From contig JAEUJQ010000072.1 of NCBI GenBank assembly GCA_016793095.1, forward strand, positions 42,200 through 106,199: a stretch of 64,000 nt of DNA, in the 5' to 3' direction. The first letter of the stretch is position 1. Each line of letters starts with the position of its first letter. The notes below the pieces were generated by a model. That model ran no database searches. It saw only the letters and a program-made list of their open reading frames with translations, and had not been told where the DNA came from. Source of the stretch: Myxococcaceae bacterium (GTDB taxonomy: Bacteria; Myxococcota; Myxococcia; Myxococcales; Myxococcaceae). A program made the translations under genes and the position numbers. Below, in pieces: positions 27,282 to 36,349 of the stretch.

Positions 27282-28613
27282 CTACAGCTCGTGCTTCTTC
27301 AAGAGCCGGTTGATGTAGCTGCGGTCGAGCCCCGCCGCGTCGGCGAGCGCGCCGGCGTTGCGGCCCACCTGGTTGATCAGCCCCGAGAGGTACTCGCGCT
27401 CCAGGTGGTCGATCCACCGCTCGCGCAGGTCCTTGAAGGGCAGCGCGAGGTCGATGGCGAGCGGGTTGGCCGACGTGGAGGCGGCCGCGCGGCCAGGCTC
27501 CTTCTGTGGCTCAGCGCCCTTCAGCATGGCGACGGCGCGCTCGACGCCCAGCGCCGCGACGCGCTCGGCGAACCCCCGGAGCTGGCGCACGTTGCCCGGC
27601 CAGCGCTGGGCGCGCAGCAGGTCCTTCGTCACAGAGTCCAACGGCGCGCCCTCCCGCCCGGCGAGGAAGTGCGTCAGCAGCAGCTCGAGGTCATCGGGCC
27701 GCGCCCGCAGCGGCGGCACGTGCAGCGGCAGCACCGCGAGGCGGAAGAAGAGGTCTTCGCGGAACTGGCCCTGCGCCACCATCGCCTCGAGGTCGCGGTG
27801 CGTCGCGCACACGAAGCGCACGTTGACGGGCCGCTGCTCGGTCTCGCCGACCCGTCGCACCGTCTTCGACTCGAGCACGCGCAGCAGCTTGGGCTGCATC
27901 GCCAGCGGCAGCTCCCCCACCTCGTCGAGGAAGACGGTGCCTCCGTCGGCCGCCTCGATGGAGCCGGTGCGCGCCGCGACGGCCCCGGTGAAGGCGCCGC
28001 GCGCGTGCCCGAAGAGCTCGGCCTCGAGCAGGTTCTCTGGCAGCGACGCGCAGTCCACCACGACGAAGGGCTTCGACGAGCGCCGCGAGGCCGCGTGAAG
28101 CTCCTGCGCGACCAGCTCCTTGCCGGTGCCCGTCTCACCATGAATGAGGACCGAGGCGTCGCTGGCCGCCACCTTCGTGAGCTGCATGAAGAGCTCGCGC
28201 ATCGCGTCGGAGCGGCCGAGCAGCGAGCCCAGCCGGTCCTGTGGCCACAGCGCCACCTTCGCGGGCGCGTCGAAGCGCACCTGCACCTCGAGAGAGCCCA
28301 CGGTGAAGCGCCCCTCGTGCTCGAGGCGCACCCGGTCCACCCGCACCCTGTCGAGCCAGGTCCCGTTCGTGCTGCCGAGGTCGCGGAGCCAGAGCCCGCC
28401 GTCGTCGAGGGTCAGCTCGGCGTGGAAGCGCGAGACGCGCGGGTCCACCACGCGCAGGGGCACGCCCTCGGCCGAGCCCAGCACCATCGTACCGGTGACG
28501 GGGACCCGGTGCGGGCCGGTGGCGTCGGTCCACTCCACCGCGGCGGGGCGACGGAGGCGGGTCAACTGCAGCGGGAGCTTTGGATCCGTCTCGGTGTGGG
28601 CGCTGGTCGACAT
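27282..28613 (-). CDS. FHA-domain sigma-54-dependent activator
   Basis: A 443-residue transcription activator. An N-terminal FHA domain (about 25-120) has the motif GLWLRDLGSTNGTWLDRVRV, which binds phosphothreonine. The central AAA+ domain has Walker A GETGTGKE, the sigma-54 contact loop GAFTGA and Walker B GGTVFLDEVGEL. The C-terminal Fis-type helix-turn-helix ends GLDRSYINRLLKKHEL. It should open sigma-54 promoters in response to phosphorylation, with the Ser/Thr kinase gene 49 bases downstream the obvious candidate. The start at 28613 excludes a long upstream extension that overlaps the divergent GH15 gene. Confidence 0.95.
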   Translation of the reverse strand: MSTSAHTETDPKLPLQLTRLRRPAAVEWTDATGPHRVPVTGTMVLGSAEGVPLRVVDPRVSRFHAELTLDDGGLWLRDLGSTNGTWLDRVRVDRVRLEHEGRFTVGSLEVQVRFDAPAKVALWPQDRLGSLLGRSDAMRELFMQLTKVAASDASVLIHGETGTGKELVAQELHAASRRSSKPFVVVDCASLPENLLEAELFGHARGAFTGAVAARTGSIEAADGGTVFLDEVGELPLAMQPKLLRVLESKTVRRVGETEQRPVNVRFVCATHRDLEAMVAQGQFREDLFFRLAVLPLHVPPLRARPDDLELLLTHFLAGREGAPLDSVTKDLLRAQRWPGNVRQLRGFAERVAALGVERAVAMLKGAEPQKEPGRAAASTSANPLAIDLALPFKDLRERWIDHLEREYLSGLINQVGRNAGALADAAGLDRSYINRLLKKHEL

Positions 28614-28674
28614 CGGGGCGCACCATATTCCACCTGGCCTTGCGTCCGGCACGGGGCGCGCAAAGAAGTGCCCC

Positions 28675-31335
28675 ATGCTGCTCCTTCCAACCGCAACCGC
28701 GCGACGTGCGTCGGCCCTCTCGTGCGCGGGGACGACAGTCCTCCTCGTGGTGGGCCTCGCCACCCCGGCCCCGGCCCAGCCCGCGCGCCAGTTCTTCTCG
28801 CTGCCCTCGTCGAACGGCCACGGCGCCGTCATGGCGGACACGCGCACGTCGAAGGTCGTGCACTTCCGCGAGCACCTGCCCGCCACCGAGGAGCCGCAGC
28901 TCGACCCCATGCGCCGCGAGGTGTGGGTCGGCAACCAGCCGCAGATGGTGAAGACGCGCGACCTGCTCTTCGACGCGTACTTCGGCCTGCGTGCCGGCGG
29001 GCAGCAGCGCTGGCTCACCGGCCAACCGGCGTCGAGCGGCTACGTCACCGCCGCTCCGTCACCCGTCGGAGGCTCCGGCATCATCACCTGGCAGCACACC
29101 GCGCTCGGCCTCGAGGCGACGACGTACGTCTTCGCGCCGCGCACGTTGCCGCACGCGAGCTTCGTGATGGCGCTGAAGGTGCGCAACACCTCGGCGGCCA
29201 CCCTCACCGGCGTGAGCGCGTTCTCCTTGCACAACTTCCACCTGGGCTATGGCCGGCCAGGCGTGATGCAGGACGTGGGCGCGAACGGCGAGACGGTCGT
29301 CGTCGGCGCCGGGCGCGACGTGCTCGAGCGCGGCTTCGCCGGCGTGGTGGTGGCGCGGCCCGTCGGTCAGGCGACGAAGGCGAGCGCGTGGAACCCGACC
29401 TCGGCGATGGGCGACAACGCCTTCCGGGTGGTGGAGCAGACGACCGGGGACCTCAGCGACCGCGCGGGCGACCTCGGCGTGGCAGATGACTGGGCCACCG
29501 CGTTCCAGTTCGACCTGGGTGACGTGCCGCAGGGGCAGGAGCGCTGGGCGGCCGTCGTCGTCGCGCACCACGGCGACCCCTTCGGCGCAGCGGCCGTCCA
29601 GGCCGCGCTCGATGGGTGGGTGTCGGGGCGCACCGCGCAGCAGCTCATCGACGCGGAGCGTATGGGCTGGGAGACGTTCCAACAGGGGTTGACGTTGCCC
29701 GCTGGCCTGTCGGCGGCAGAGCAGCACGTCGTGCGCCAGTCCGCGGTCGTGCTGGCGATGGGGCAGGTGAAGTCCGGCGAGGCGTTCCTCCGGGAACACC
29801 TCACGCGCGACGGAGAGCCGCGGTTGTCCCGCTTCCGCACGGCTGACGGAGGCGCGAACCTGCCTGCCACCGTCGTGCACCGGGGGCGCGGCGCGGTGCT
29901 CGCCAGCCTGCCGCCCGGCGAGTGGACCTACTCGTGGATTCGCGACGGCGCGTACGCCGCGGCGGCCATGGCGACGCTCGGGCTCACCACCGAGTCGCGC
30001 GACGCGCTGCGCTTCTACCTCGACGCAGAGGGTGGGCGGTTCCAGTCGTGGACGGAGCTGCAGCCGTACTCGATGCCGCCGTACGTCATCTCGCTCACGC
30101 GCTACGTGGGCTTCGGCGTCGAGGAGACCGACTTCAACGACTACGGGCCCAACCTCGAGTTCGACGGCTTCGGCCTCTTCCTCTGGGCGCTGCGGCAACA
30201 CGAGCTGCGCACCCAGGACACCTCGCTCGCCGACGCCCGCTGGCAGGAGATCGCGACGAAGGTGGCCGACCCGCTGGTGGCGCTGGTGGACCCGGCGACG
30301 GGGTTGATGCGCAAGGACTCCAGCATCTGGGAGACGCACTGGCTCGGCCGGGAGCGCGCGTGGACGTACACCAGCCTCACCGCCGCCCGCGGCCTCTGCG
30401 ACGCCGCCGCCATCGCCGAGCGCCGCCAGGACCTCGCCAACGCCACCCGCTACCGCATGGCCGCGCAGGCGCTCAGGCAGAACATTGCTCAGAAGCTCAC
30501 CGACGCCTCGGGCGCGCTCGCGTCGAACCGTGAGGAGCTGCTCTCGGGCGCTGACTACTTCGACGCGGCGGTCTTCGACGCGATGGCGATGGGCCTCTTC
30601 GACCCGGCGGGGCGCATCGGTCGCGCCACCGTCACCGGCCTCGAGCGCCTGCGCGTCACGGCGGGCCCGGGCTGGTCTCGCAACGACGACCGCCGCGACC
30701 ACGCTGGGCGCACCGACCTCTCGCCGTGGGGCAGCGACTACGACTCGGCCGAGTGGGTCATCACCGACGTGCGCGGCTCCATGGTGCTGCGCGCCCAGGG
30801 CCAGACGACGCGCGCCGACGCGGTGCTCTCGTGGGTGACGAACAACGCGGTGGCCAACGCCGGCATCATCCCCGAGACGTTCGACGAGCAGACGGGCGCG
30901 TGGAAGTTCAACGCCCCGATGGTGGGCTTCGGCGCCGGCGTCTACGCGCTCGCCCTCGCGCACCGGGCCGGCAACGCCATCGACCCGGCCTGCGGCGCGT
31001 TCTTCGACGAGAGCTCCTTCGACGCCGGCGTGCCCTTCGACGCGGGTGTTCCGCCCGACGCGGGCGCGCAGGTCGACGCGGGCCTCACGCCGATGGACGC
31101 GGGCGCTGGGGCGCATGACGCGGGCGCGCGGACGGACGGTGGCAGCGCGGCAGTGGACGGCGGTGCCGGCACGATGAAGCCGCCCGGCTCGTGCGGCTGT
31201 GCCTCGGTCGACGCGTCGTTCCTGCTCCTCGCGGCGCTGGTGCTGGTTGGGCGGAGGACGCGCTCGATCAGCGCGAAGCCAGGGCGAGGTGGCGCTGGTG
31301 CAGCTCGCGGTACCACTGCTCCAGTCGCTCGATGA
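28675..31335 (+). CDS. exported GH15-type glucoamylase-like enzyme with MYXO-CTERM-like tail
   Basis: An 886-residue secreted protein. A signal peptide is followed by an N-terminal beta-rich domain (to about 300) and an (alpha/alpha)6 GH15-like domain containing GEWTYSWIRDGAYAAAAM and EETDFNDYGPNLEFDGFG. These fit glucoamylase/glucodextranase-type enzymes that release glucose from alpha-glucans. Then comes a linker of Asp-Ala-Gly repeats, and SCGCASVDASFLLLAALVLVG followed by RR, a MYXO-CTERM-like sorting tail. The reading frame runs about 25 residues past the Arg cluster, which is odd. The 3' end overlaps a convergent pseudogene by 68 bases. A divergent sigma-54 activator lies 61 bases upstream. 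Confidence 0.88.
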   Translation: MLLLPTATARRASALSCAGTTVLLVVGLATPAPAQPARQFFSLPSSNGHGAVMADTRTSKVVHFREHLPATEEPQLDPMRREVWVGNQPQMVKTRDLLFDAYFGLRAGGQQRWLTGQPASSGYVTAAPSPVGGSGIITWQHTALGLEATTYVFAPRTLPHASFVMALKVRNTSAATLTGVSAFSLHNFHLGYGRPGVMQDVGANGETVVVGAGRDVLERGFAGVVVARPVGQATKASAWNPTSAMGDNAFRVVEQTTGDLSDRAGDLGVADDWATAFQFDLGDVPQGQERWAAVVVAHHGDPFGAAAVQAALDGWVSGRTAQQLIDAERMGWETFQQGLTLPAGLSAAEQHVVRQSAVVLAMGQVKSGEAFLREHLTRDGEPRLSRFRTADGGANLPATVVHRGRGAVLASLPPGEWTYSWIRDGAYAAAAMATLGLTTESRDALRFYLDAEGGRFQSWTELQPYSMPPYVISLTRYVGFGVEETDFNDYGPNLEFDGFGLFLWALRQHELRTQDTSLADARWQEIATKVADPLVALVDPATGLMRKDSSIWETHWLGRERAWTYTSLTAARGLCDAAAIAERRQDLANATRYRMAAQALRQNIAQKLTDASGALASNREELLSGADYFDAAVFDAMAMGLFDPAGRIGRATVTGLERLRVTAGPGWSRNDDRRDHAGRTDLSPWGSDYDSAEWVITDVRGSMVLRAQGQTTRADAVLSWVTNNAVANAGIIPETFDEQTGAWKFNAPMVGFGAGVYALALAHRAGNAIDPACGAFFDESSFDAGVPFDAGVPPDAGAQVDAGLTPMDAGAGAHDAGARTDGGSAAVDGGAGTMKPPGSCGCASVDASFLLLAALVLVGRRTRSISAKPGRGGAGAARGTTAPVAR

Positions 31336-33106
31336 ATGACGAGAGCGCCGCCAGCTCGACGCACGCCGGGTCGACGGTGCCGTCCATGGCCGTCGCCGCG
31401 TCGATCGCCGCCTGAATCGCCGGGTGATGCGACGACGCGCCGGGCGTCACCTCGATGAGCCCGCCGGTCTCCCAGTGTGACACCACGAAGCCCCTCTCCC
31501 GAGGCACGTCGCCAGCTTCGAACCGAACCCCGCGCGGAGCACTGCGCCACACGATCGGCACGGAGGGGCGAGGGTGGACGGGTGAAGGCCAGACGAGAGG
31601 GTCACCCCCTCGCGGAACCAATCGCGGAGGTCCCCCGCGAGCTCCTCGGCGGTTCGCCGCCCACCCTCACGCACCCAGCGGGCTCGGCGCAACATCGCTC
31701 GGCGACCGGCGCGCTCGAGCTGGGTGAGCGTCGCCTCGGGCAGACGCGCGAGGAACAGCAACACCTCGGCGAGCGGGAAGTCCCAGGGGCGCACCCGCTC
31801 GACCACGTCGAACAGCGCCTGCGCGACGTCACCAGTCGGCGCCAGCGAGAAGTACCGCCAGGGCCCGCGGACGAGCTCGGGCCGATCCACCTTGTTCGTG
31901 AGCGCGCGGAGATCTCCAGCCGGCAGACGCCTCAGCGCCGCCAGCACCAGGGCCTCGCGCTCGGCCTGGGGACGCCGGAGGACCAGCGCCTCGAGCCAGG
32001 GGAGTGGGGACGCGTAGTCGAGCGCGACCACCAGCGTCTCGTCCTCGATGCGGACGTCCTCCTGCACTGCGACCCACAGGTCCAGCACCGCCTCCCAGAC
32101 CGTCCGGGAGGTCCGCTCCTGCCTGCTGCCGGACGGAAGGACCGGCAGCTCCGGCTCGCGTCCCAGCCGGCTGGCGATGGCGCGCTAGTACCCGCGCCCC
32201 TCGCCACCGCCCCAGGACAGGCGAACGGCCGAATCGACCGTGGACCATGCGTGGACCAGCTCGCGCGTCGAGAACTGGCGGGCCAGCTCCTCAGCCCCGG
32301 GCCCCACCCAGGCGGGCTCACGCGCGAGCGCAACGACGAAGCGCCACAGCGGCCAGCGGCGAGCCGACCCGTCTGGCAACCGGAAGACCCGGCGCTCGTG
32401 GGCGCGGTCAACGGGGCCGAGCTCGAGGAACATGCCGAGCTGATCGACGTCGCACGGCACCCGGCGGGCGCGGAGCGCGTTGGAGACATTGCCGGCCGCG
32501 AGGTTGGGGGCGGTGGCGATGGTTCGCAGGAGCTGAAGCTGCCGCGGCGTGAGCTCCTCGAAGAGCAGCGGCTCGGCGCTGGGCCCATCGGCAACACCAG
32601 CTCGAGCAGCGGCTCGACGCGGTCCATCAGCGTGAAATGATCGTCAGCGAGGACGCGATCCAGCGACCCGAAGAGCGCGTCGATGACTGCCGGCGGGAGT
32701 TCCTCGTCGCGCGCTTCGAGCGCCTCCAGCGCCAGCAGCGCGAGGTCGTCGTGCCATGGGAACCGCCTCCACCGCGCGGGCGGCCGGGAGACGATGGCCG
32801 CGAGCCGCGCGACCGTCGGCTCGGCTGTGTTCCCGAGCCACGCCAGGCCGATGGCGCACGCGTCTGCGCGGAGGTCGTCGTCGGAGCCGGCCTCGAGGGT
32901 CGAGGCGAGGCGCCCGGCGGAAGGCGCGCCTTGCAGCGCCAGGGCGGCGAGCGCGAGCGCGGCGCACGCGGCGGTGACTTCGTCTTCGTCGCCGAGCCGG
33001 TGCTCGAGCCGCGGGGTAGGCGATACGCAGGTCGTTTCCAGTGGGGGCTCGTCCCAGACATCAAGGACAGCAGGAAGACGGCGAGGACCAGGCTGAGACG
33101 GTTCAT
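31268..33106 (-). pseudogene. multiply frameshifted exported HEAT-like protein
   Basis: The minus strand reads as one decayed protein in four blocks. (1) 33106 to about 33045: signal peptide MNRLSLVLAVFLLSLM. (2) About 33062 to 32583, frame shifted: helical repeats such as ACAALALAALALQGAPSAG. (3) About 32580 to 31620, shifted again: EPLLFEELTPRQLQLLRTIA, an in-frame TAG at 32185-32187, then open through RAIASRLGREPELPVLPSG and a Leu-rich helical stretch. (4) About 31615 to 31268, shifted again, ending FIERLEQWYRELHQRHLALA. Protein-like composition follows the blocks, while other frames are Arg/Ser-rich shadows. Helical repeats resemble HEAT. No parent family recognised. Part 3 alone could be a shorter intact gene, but it lacks a good start. 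Confidence 0.7.
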
Positions 33107-33222
33107 GTGCGCTCCGGGAAGAAGCGGCACCTCGCGACGTGGACCAGACTCAAGCGCTCGGATTCGTGCAGGTCGTTGCGGTCTCCGTTCATGGATCGGG
33201 ACTTCTGTGCCATCAGGTGCTG

Positions 33223-34143
33223 GTGGAGCCCGTGCTCGAGGTCGTCGGCCTCTCGAAGAACTACGCGAAGCAGGCCGCGCTCGAAGCGGTCAACCTCAGC
33301 ATCTCGCCGGGAGAGATCTTCGCGCTGCTCGGACCCAACGGCGCGGGCAAGACGACCCTCATCGGAGCCGTCTGCGGGCTCGTGAAGAAGACGAGCGGCA
33401 GCATTCGGCTCCTCGGCATCGACCTCGAGGTCGATCCCATCTCGCCTCGTCGTGACGTCGGCCTGGTGCCGCAGGAGATCAACTTCGACCCGTTCTTCAC
33501 CGTTCGCGAGTCACTCGAGCTGCAGCTCGGCTACTTCGGCCGGCCGGCGGACCCGGCACGCATCGACGAGCTGCTCGAAGCGCTGGCCCTGTCGACCAAG
33601 GCTGATCAACCCACCCGCGCGCTCTCCGGTGGCATGAAGCGCCGCCTGCTCATCGCGAAGGCGCTGGTGCACCGGCCAAGGCTCGTGTTCCTCGACGAGC
33701 CGACCGCTGGCGTGGACGTGGAGCTGCGCCGTGACCTCTGGAGCTACGTGCGCAAGCTGCGTGCCGGGGGCACCACGGTGGTGCTCACCACACACTACCT
33801 CGAGGAGGCGGAGGAGCTCGCCGACCGCGTGGGCATCATCGACAAGGGCCGGCTGCTGCTCGTCGAAGAGAAAGGCGCCCTCATGAAGCGGCTGGGCGAG
33901 CGACGCCTCGAGGTGCACTTCCGCGCGCCGGTGGCGACGTTGCCACCAGCGGCCGCGGCGGGGAGCCTGTCGGCGGACGGCCTCACCTTCGTCTTCGTCG
34001 AGCGCGCGGGGGCGCCGGCCTGCGCCGACGTCCTCGGAGCGCTGTACGCCGCGAGCCTGCCGGTCGCCGACGTGAACATGACTCCCGCGAAGCTCGAGGA
34101 CGTGCTGCTGCGGGTGCTGCGATCGGGAAATGGGAGCGCGTGA
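33223..34143 (+). CDS. ABC transporter ATP-binding protein
   Basis: A 306-residue ATPase of an ABC-2-type exporter. It has Walker A GPNGAGKTTL, Q-loop VPQEINFD, signature LSGGMKRRLLIAKAL, Walker B LVFLDEPTAGVD and the H-switch TTHYLEEAEELADRVG. A roughly 60-residue C-terminal extension follows the nucleotide-binding domain, as is normal for this class. Start choice is uncertain: GTG 33223 or 33232 gives the family N-terminus, and the frame stays open upstream to 33139. It overlaps the permease start (TGATG), so the two subunits are translationally coupled. Substrate unknown; drug, polysaccharide or lipid export are typical. Confidence 0.95.
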   Translation: MEPVLEVVGLSKNYAKQAALEAVNLSISPGEIFALLGPNGAGKTTLIGAVCGLVKKTSGSIRLLGIDLEVDPISPRRDVGLVPQEINFDPFFTVRESLELQLGYFGRPADPARIDELLEALALSTKADQPTRALSGGMKRRLLIAKALVHRPRLVFLDEPTAGVDVELRRDLWSYVRKLRAGGTTVVLTTHYLEEAEELADRVGIIDKGRLLLVEEKGALMKRLGERRLEVHFRAPVATLPPAAAAGSLSADGLTFVFVERAGAPACADVLGALYAASLPVADVNMTPAKLEDVLLRVLRSGNGSA

Positions 34144-34901
34144 TGAACGTCATCGGCACCCGGACCCTGCTGAAGAAGGAGGTGCGACGCTTCCTGCGCG
34201 TGCCTGGCCAGACGGTGCTGCAGCCGCTGATCAGCACGACGCTCTACTTCGTCGTCTTCGGCTTCACCCTCGGCGGGCGCCAGGGCGACGTCAACGGCAT
34301 CCCCTACGTCACCTACATCGTGCCGGGCCTGGTCTTCCTCGGCGTCGCGAACAACGCGTTCCTGAACTCGTCGTCGTCCTTCTTCATCACGAAGATTCAG
34401 GGGACCATCGTCGATCTGCTCGTCGCGCCGCTCGGGCCTACCGAGCTGCTGCTCGGCTTCGTCCTGGGCGCGATGGTGCGCGGGCTGCTCGTGGGGTTGC
34501 TGACCTGGGTCGCGGCGCTCGTCTTCACCGGGCCGCACCTCGTGCACGTCGCCTCGACGGTGCTGTTCCTCGCGCTGTCGGCGTGGGTCTTCGCGGTGCT
34601 CGGTCTCGTCGCGGGCATCTGGGCGGAGAAGTTCGAGCAGATCAACTTCTTCCCGACCTTCCTCATGCTGCCGCTCACGTTCCTCGGCGGCGTCTTCTAC
34701 TCGGTGCACGCGCTGCCGGAGCCGTTCCGTACGATCAGCCTCGTCAACCCGGTGGTGCACATGGTCGAGGGCCTGCGCGCGGGAATGCTCGGACTGGACG
34801 AGGGCGCTCCACTGGGGCTCGCGCTGCTCGGCACGCTGGCCCTCGCCGCGACCGCCGTCGCGCACCGAATGCTCGCCACCGGCTACCGGATGAAGTCATG
34901 A
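34143..34901 (+). CDS. ABC-2 type permease
   Basis: A 252-residue integral membrane protein with six predicted helices, matching ABC-2 permeases of the drug/polysaccharide export type. Family features are a cytosolic N-terminal amphipathic helix (TRTLLKKEVRRFLRVPGQ), YIVPGLVFLGVANNAF, and the conserved FLMLPLTFLGGVFYSVHALP segment before the last helices. Its ATG overlaps the ATPase stop codon. Together they form a homodimer-plus-homodimer exporter. Nothing nearby identifies the cargo. Confidence 0.95.
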   Translation: MNVIGTRTLLKKEVRRFLRVPGQTVLQPLISTTLYFVVFGFTLGGRQGDVNGIPYVTYIVPGLVFLGVANNAFLNSSSSFFITKIQGTIVDLLVAPLGPTELLLGFVLGAMVRGLLVGLLTWVAALVFTGPHLVHVASTVLFLALSAWVFAVLGLVAGIWAEKFEQINFFPTFLMLPLTFLGGVFYSVHALPEPFRTISLVNPVVHMVEGLRAGMLGLDEGAPLGLALLGTLALAATAVAHRMLATGYRMKS

Positions 34902-34943
34902 CGCCGCGGTCGCTCGGTCGGCGGTGAGTTAAGACCGGGCACG

Positions 34944-36050
34944 ATGCGAACCCTGCGCCTCGCCCTGGTCCTCCCGTTCGTGACTGCGTGCCCGGAACCC
35001 CTGCCGATGGGCGCTGACGGAGGGCTCGACGGCGGCTCGACCACGGGCGCCGGCTTCTGCCCAACGCCGCCGGCGTACAGCGAGAACGTCACCTCGTGCG
35101 TGGCCGGCATGGACGACTACCGCCCGCGCACGGGGATGTCGGCCAGCGACACCTGGCCTGCGTGCATCAGCGACTCGAACACGTATTCGCCCGTCAACCC
35201 GAGCATCACCACCGTTGCGCGCGTCGCGGCGTATGAGCAGATCGCCGAGAGGCTCTGGCGGGCCCAGCGCCTCCCTGGACCGCAGGACTTCGTCGAGGCG
35301 CGAGTGCAGTACGCGCTCGACCAGGGGCTCGACTCCCGTGTGCAGCGGCGCGAAGACGTGCACTACCCTGCGGCGCCGATGCCCTGCAGCACGGCTGGCA
35401 TCCCCGCCCAGTACCCGGAGCGCTGCGTGGGCCCGTCGAGGCTGCTGCCGATCCTCAACGACGCATTCACGAAGGGCGCGATGGGCGAGACACCGCAGGT
35501 CCACGCCGCGCGCATCGAGGCTGCGCTGCTGTGGTTCCTCTACGTCTCCGCGTTGTCCGAGGTGATGACGTGCACCACTCGCGCACAGGACTGCGACAGC
35601 TGCTGGGCGTACTACTCGGGCGGGACACCGCGAGAGCAGCCGCTGGGGCTCGCGAAGGCCATCGCCGCCTTCGCTCCGGAGACGCACCAGCGCGCCTACG
35701 ACGCGACCCTCGCCGTGCGGTGCTGGCGTAACCTCGACAACGAGACGGGCACCGGCACCAACCTCGCGCTGCGCGACCGCGCACGGGAGCAGCTCGACAA
35801 GGCGATGCTGCGCGGGGTGGCTGTGGTGTTGCGGCAGCGGGTGGCCGAGCTCGCGTGTACTTCGGGCGAGACGCGCGACGCGAGGCTGGCCTTCGCGAAG
35901 GTGCTCGCGCCCTTCATCGATCGTGCGCTCCGCGAGCGCAGCCCGGCGCACGCAGCCGGAGTGGCAGCCGAGCTGGCGAAGACCGACCCGGCGCAGGTGG
36001 ACGTGGGAGCCGTCGCGGGCGCCCTCGACGCTGCGTTTCCCTGTCCCTGA
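34944..36050 (+). CDS. hypothetical lipoprotein, 368 aa
   Basis: An exported protein with lipobox FVTAC (Cys16), followed by a short Gly/Asp linker (GADGGLDGGSTTG) like many lipoproteins in this window. The mature domain is mostly alpha-helical with several cysteines (FCPTPP, VTSCVAG, MPCSTAG, CTTRAQDCDSCWAYY, AFPCP) that may form disulfides. No catalytic motif or family recognised. It lies 42 bases after the ABC permease, so co-transcription is possible. Confidence 0.75.
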   Translation: MRTLRLALVLPFVTACPEPLPMGADGGLDGGSTTGAGFCPTPPAYSENVTSCVAGMDDYRPRTGMSASDTWPACISDSNTYSPVNPSITTVARVAAYEQIAERLWRAQRLPGPQDFVEARVQYALDQGLDSRVQRREDVHYPAAPMPCSTAGIPAQYPERCVGPSRLLPILNDAFTKGAMGETPQVHAARIEAALLWFLYVSALSEVMTCTTRAQDCDSCWAYYSGGTPREQPLGLAKAIAAFAPETHQRAYDATLAVRCWRNLDNETGTGTNLALRDRAREQLDKAMLRGVAVVLRQRVAELACTSGETRDARLAFAKVLAPFIDRALRERSPAHAAGVAAELAKTDPAQVDVGAVAGALDAAFPCP

Positions 36051-36252
36051 GGTGCTCGACGCGCACCGGCCTCCTCCGGGCAGAGTCGCCCCGCGCGAAG
36101 GGGTTCTTCGGCGCCGCATCGCCCCACGGCACGGCTCGTGGGTCGTCAGCGACGAGGGCCTCAGGGGCTCGACCTGTACGGCCAGGCGCCCGTCGGGGCC
36201 CCTCGCGCCGTCGCCGCCTCCGGGGACTGGGAGCGGCGGGCTCGGCGCGCTA

Positions 36253-36292
36253 TGTCACCAGTGGAAACATCTTGAGTTACCAGTGGTAACAA
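36253..36292. repeat. dispersed 18-bp near-palindrome, pair 2
   Basis: TGTCACCAGTGGAAACAT at 36253-36270 and AGTTACCAGTGGTAACAA at 36275-36292 are 22 bases apart centre to centre, two members of the nine-copy family. The pair lies in the 299-base gap between the convergent 3' ends of the 34944 lipoprotein gene and the HhH gene. The rest of that gap (36051-36349) shows no supported gene. Confidence 0.8.
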
Positions 36293-36349
36293 TCGAACCG
36301 CGAACCGCGGTGCGTGGTCTCCGCCTGTGCTGCTCCCGAGGAGTGCGAC

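Noticed and set aside
28613..29018. Longer start for the FHA activator
   Set aside because: The extension overlaps the signal peptide region of the divergent GH15-type gene and is Arg/Ser/Thr-rich; the FHA domain begins properly after the ATG at 28613.
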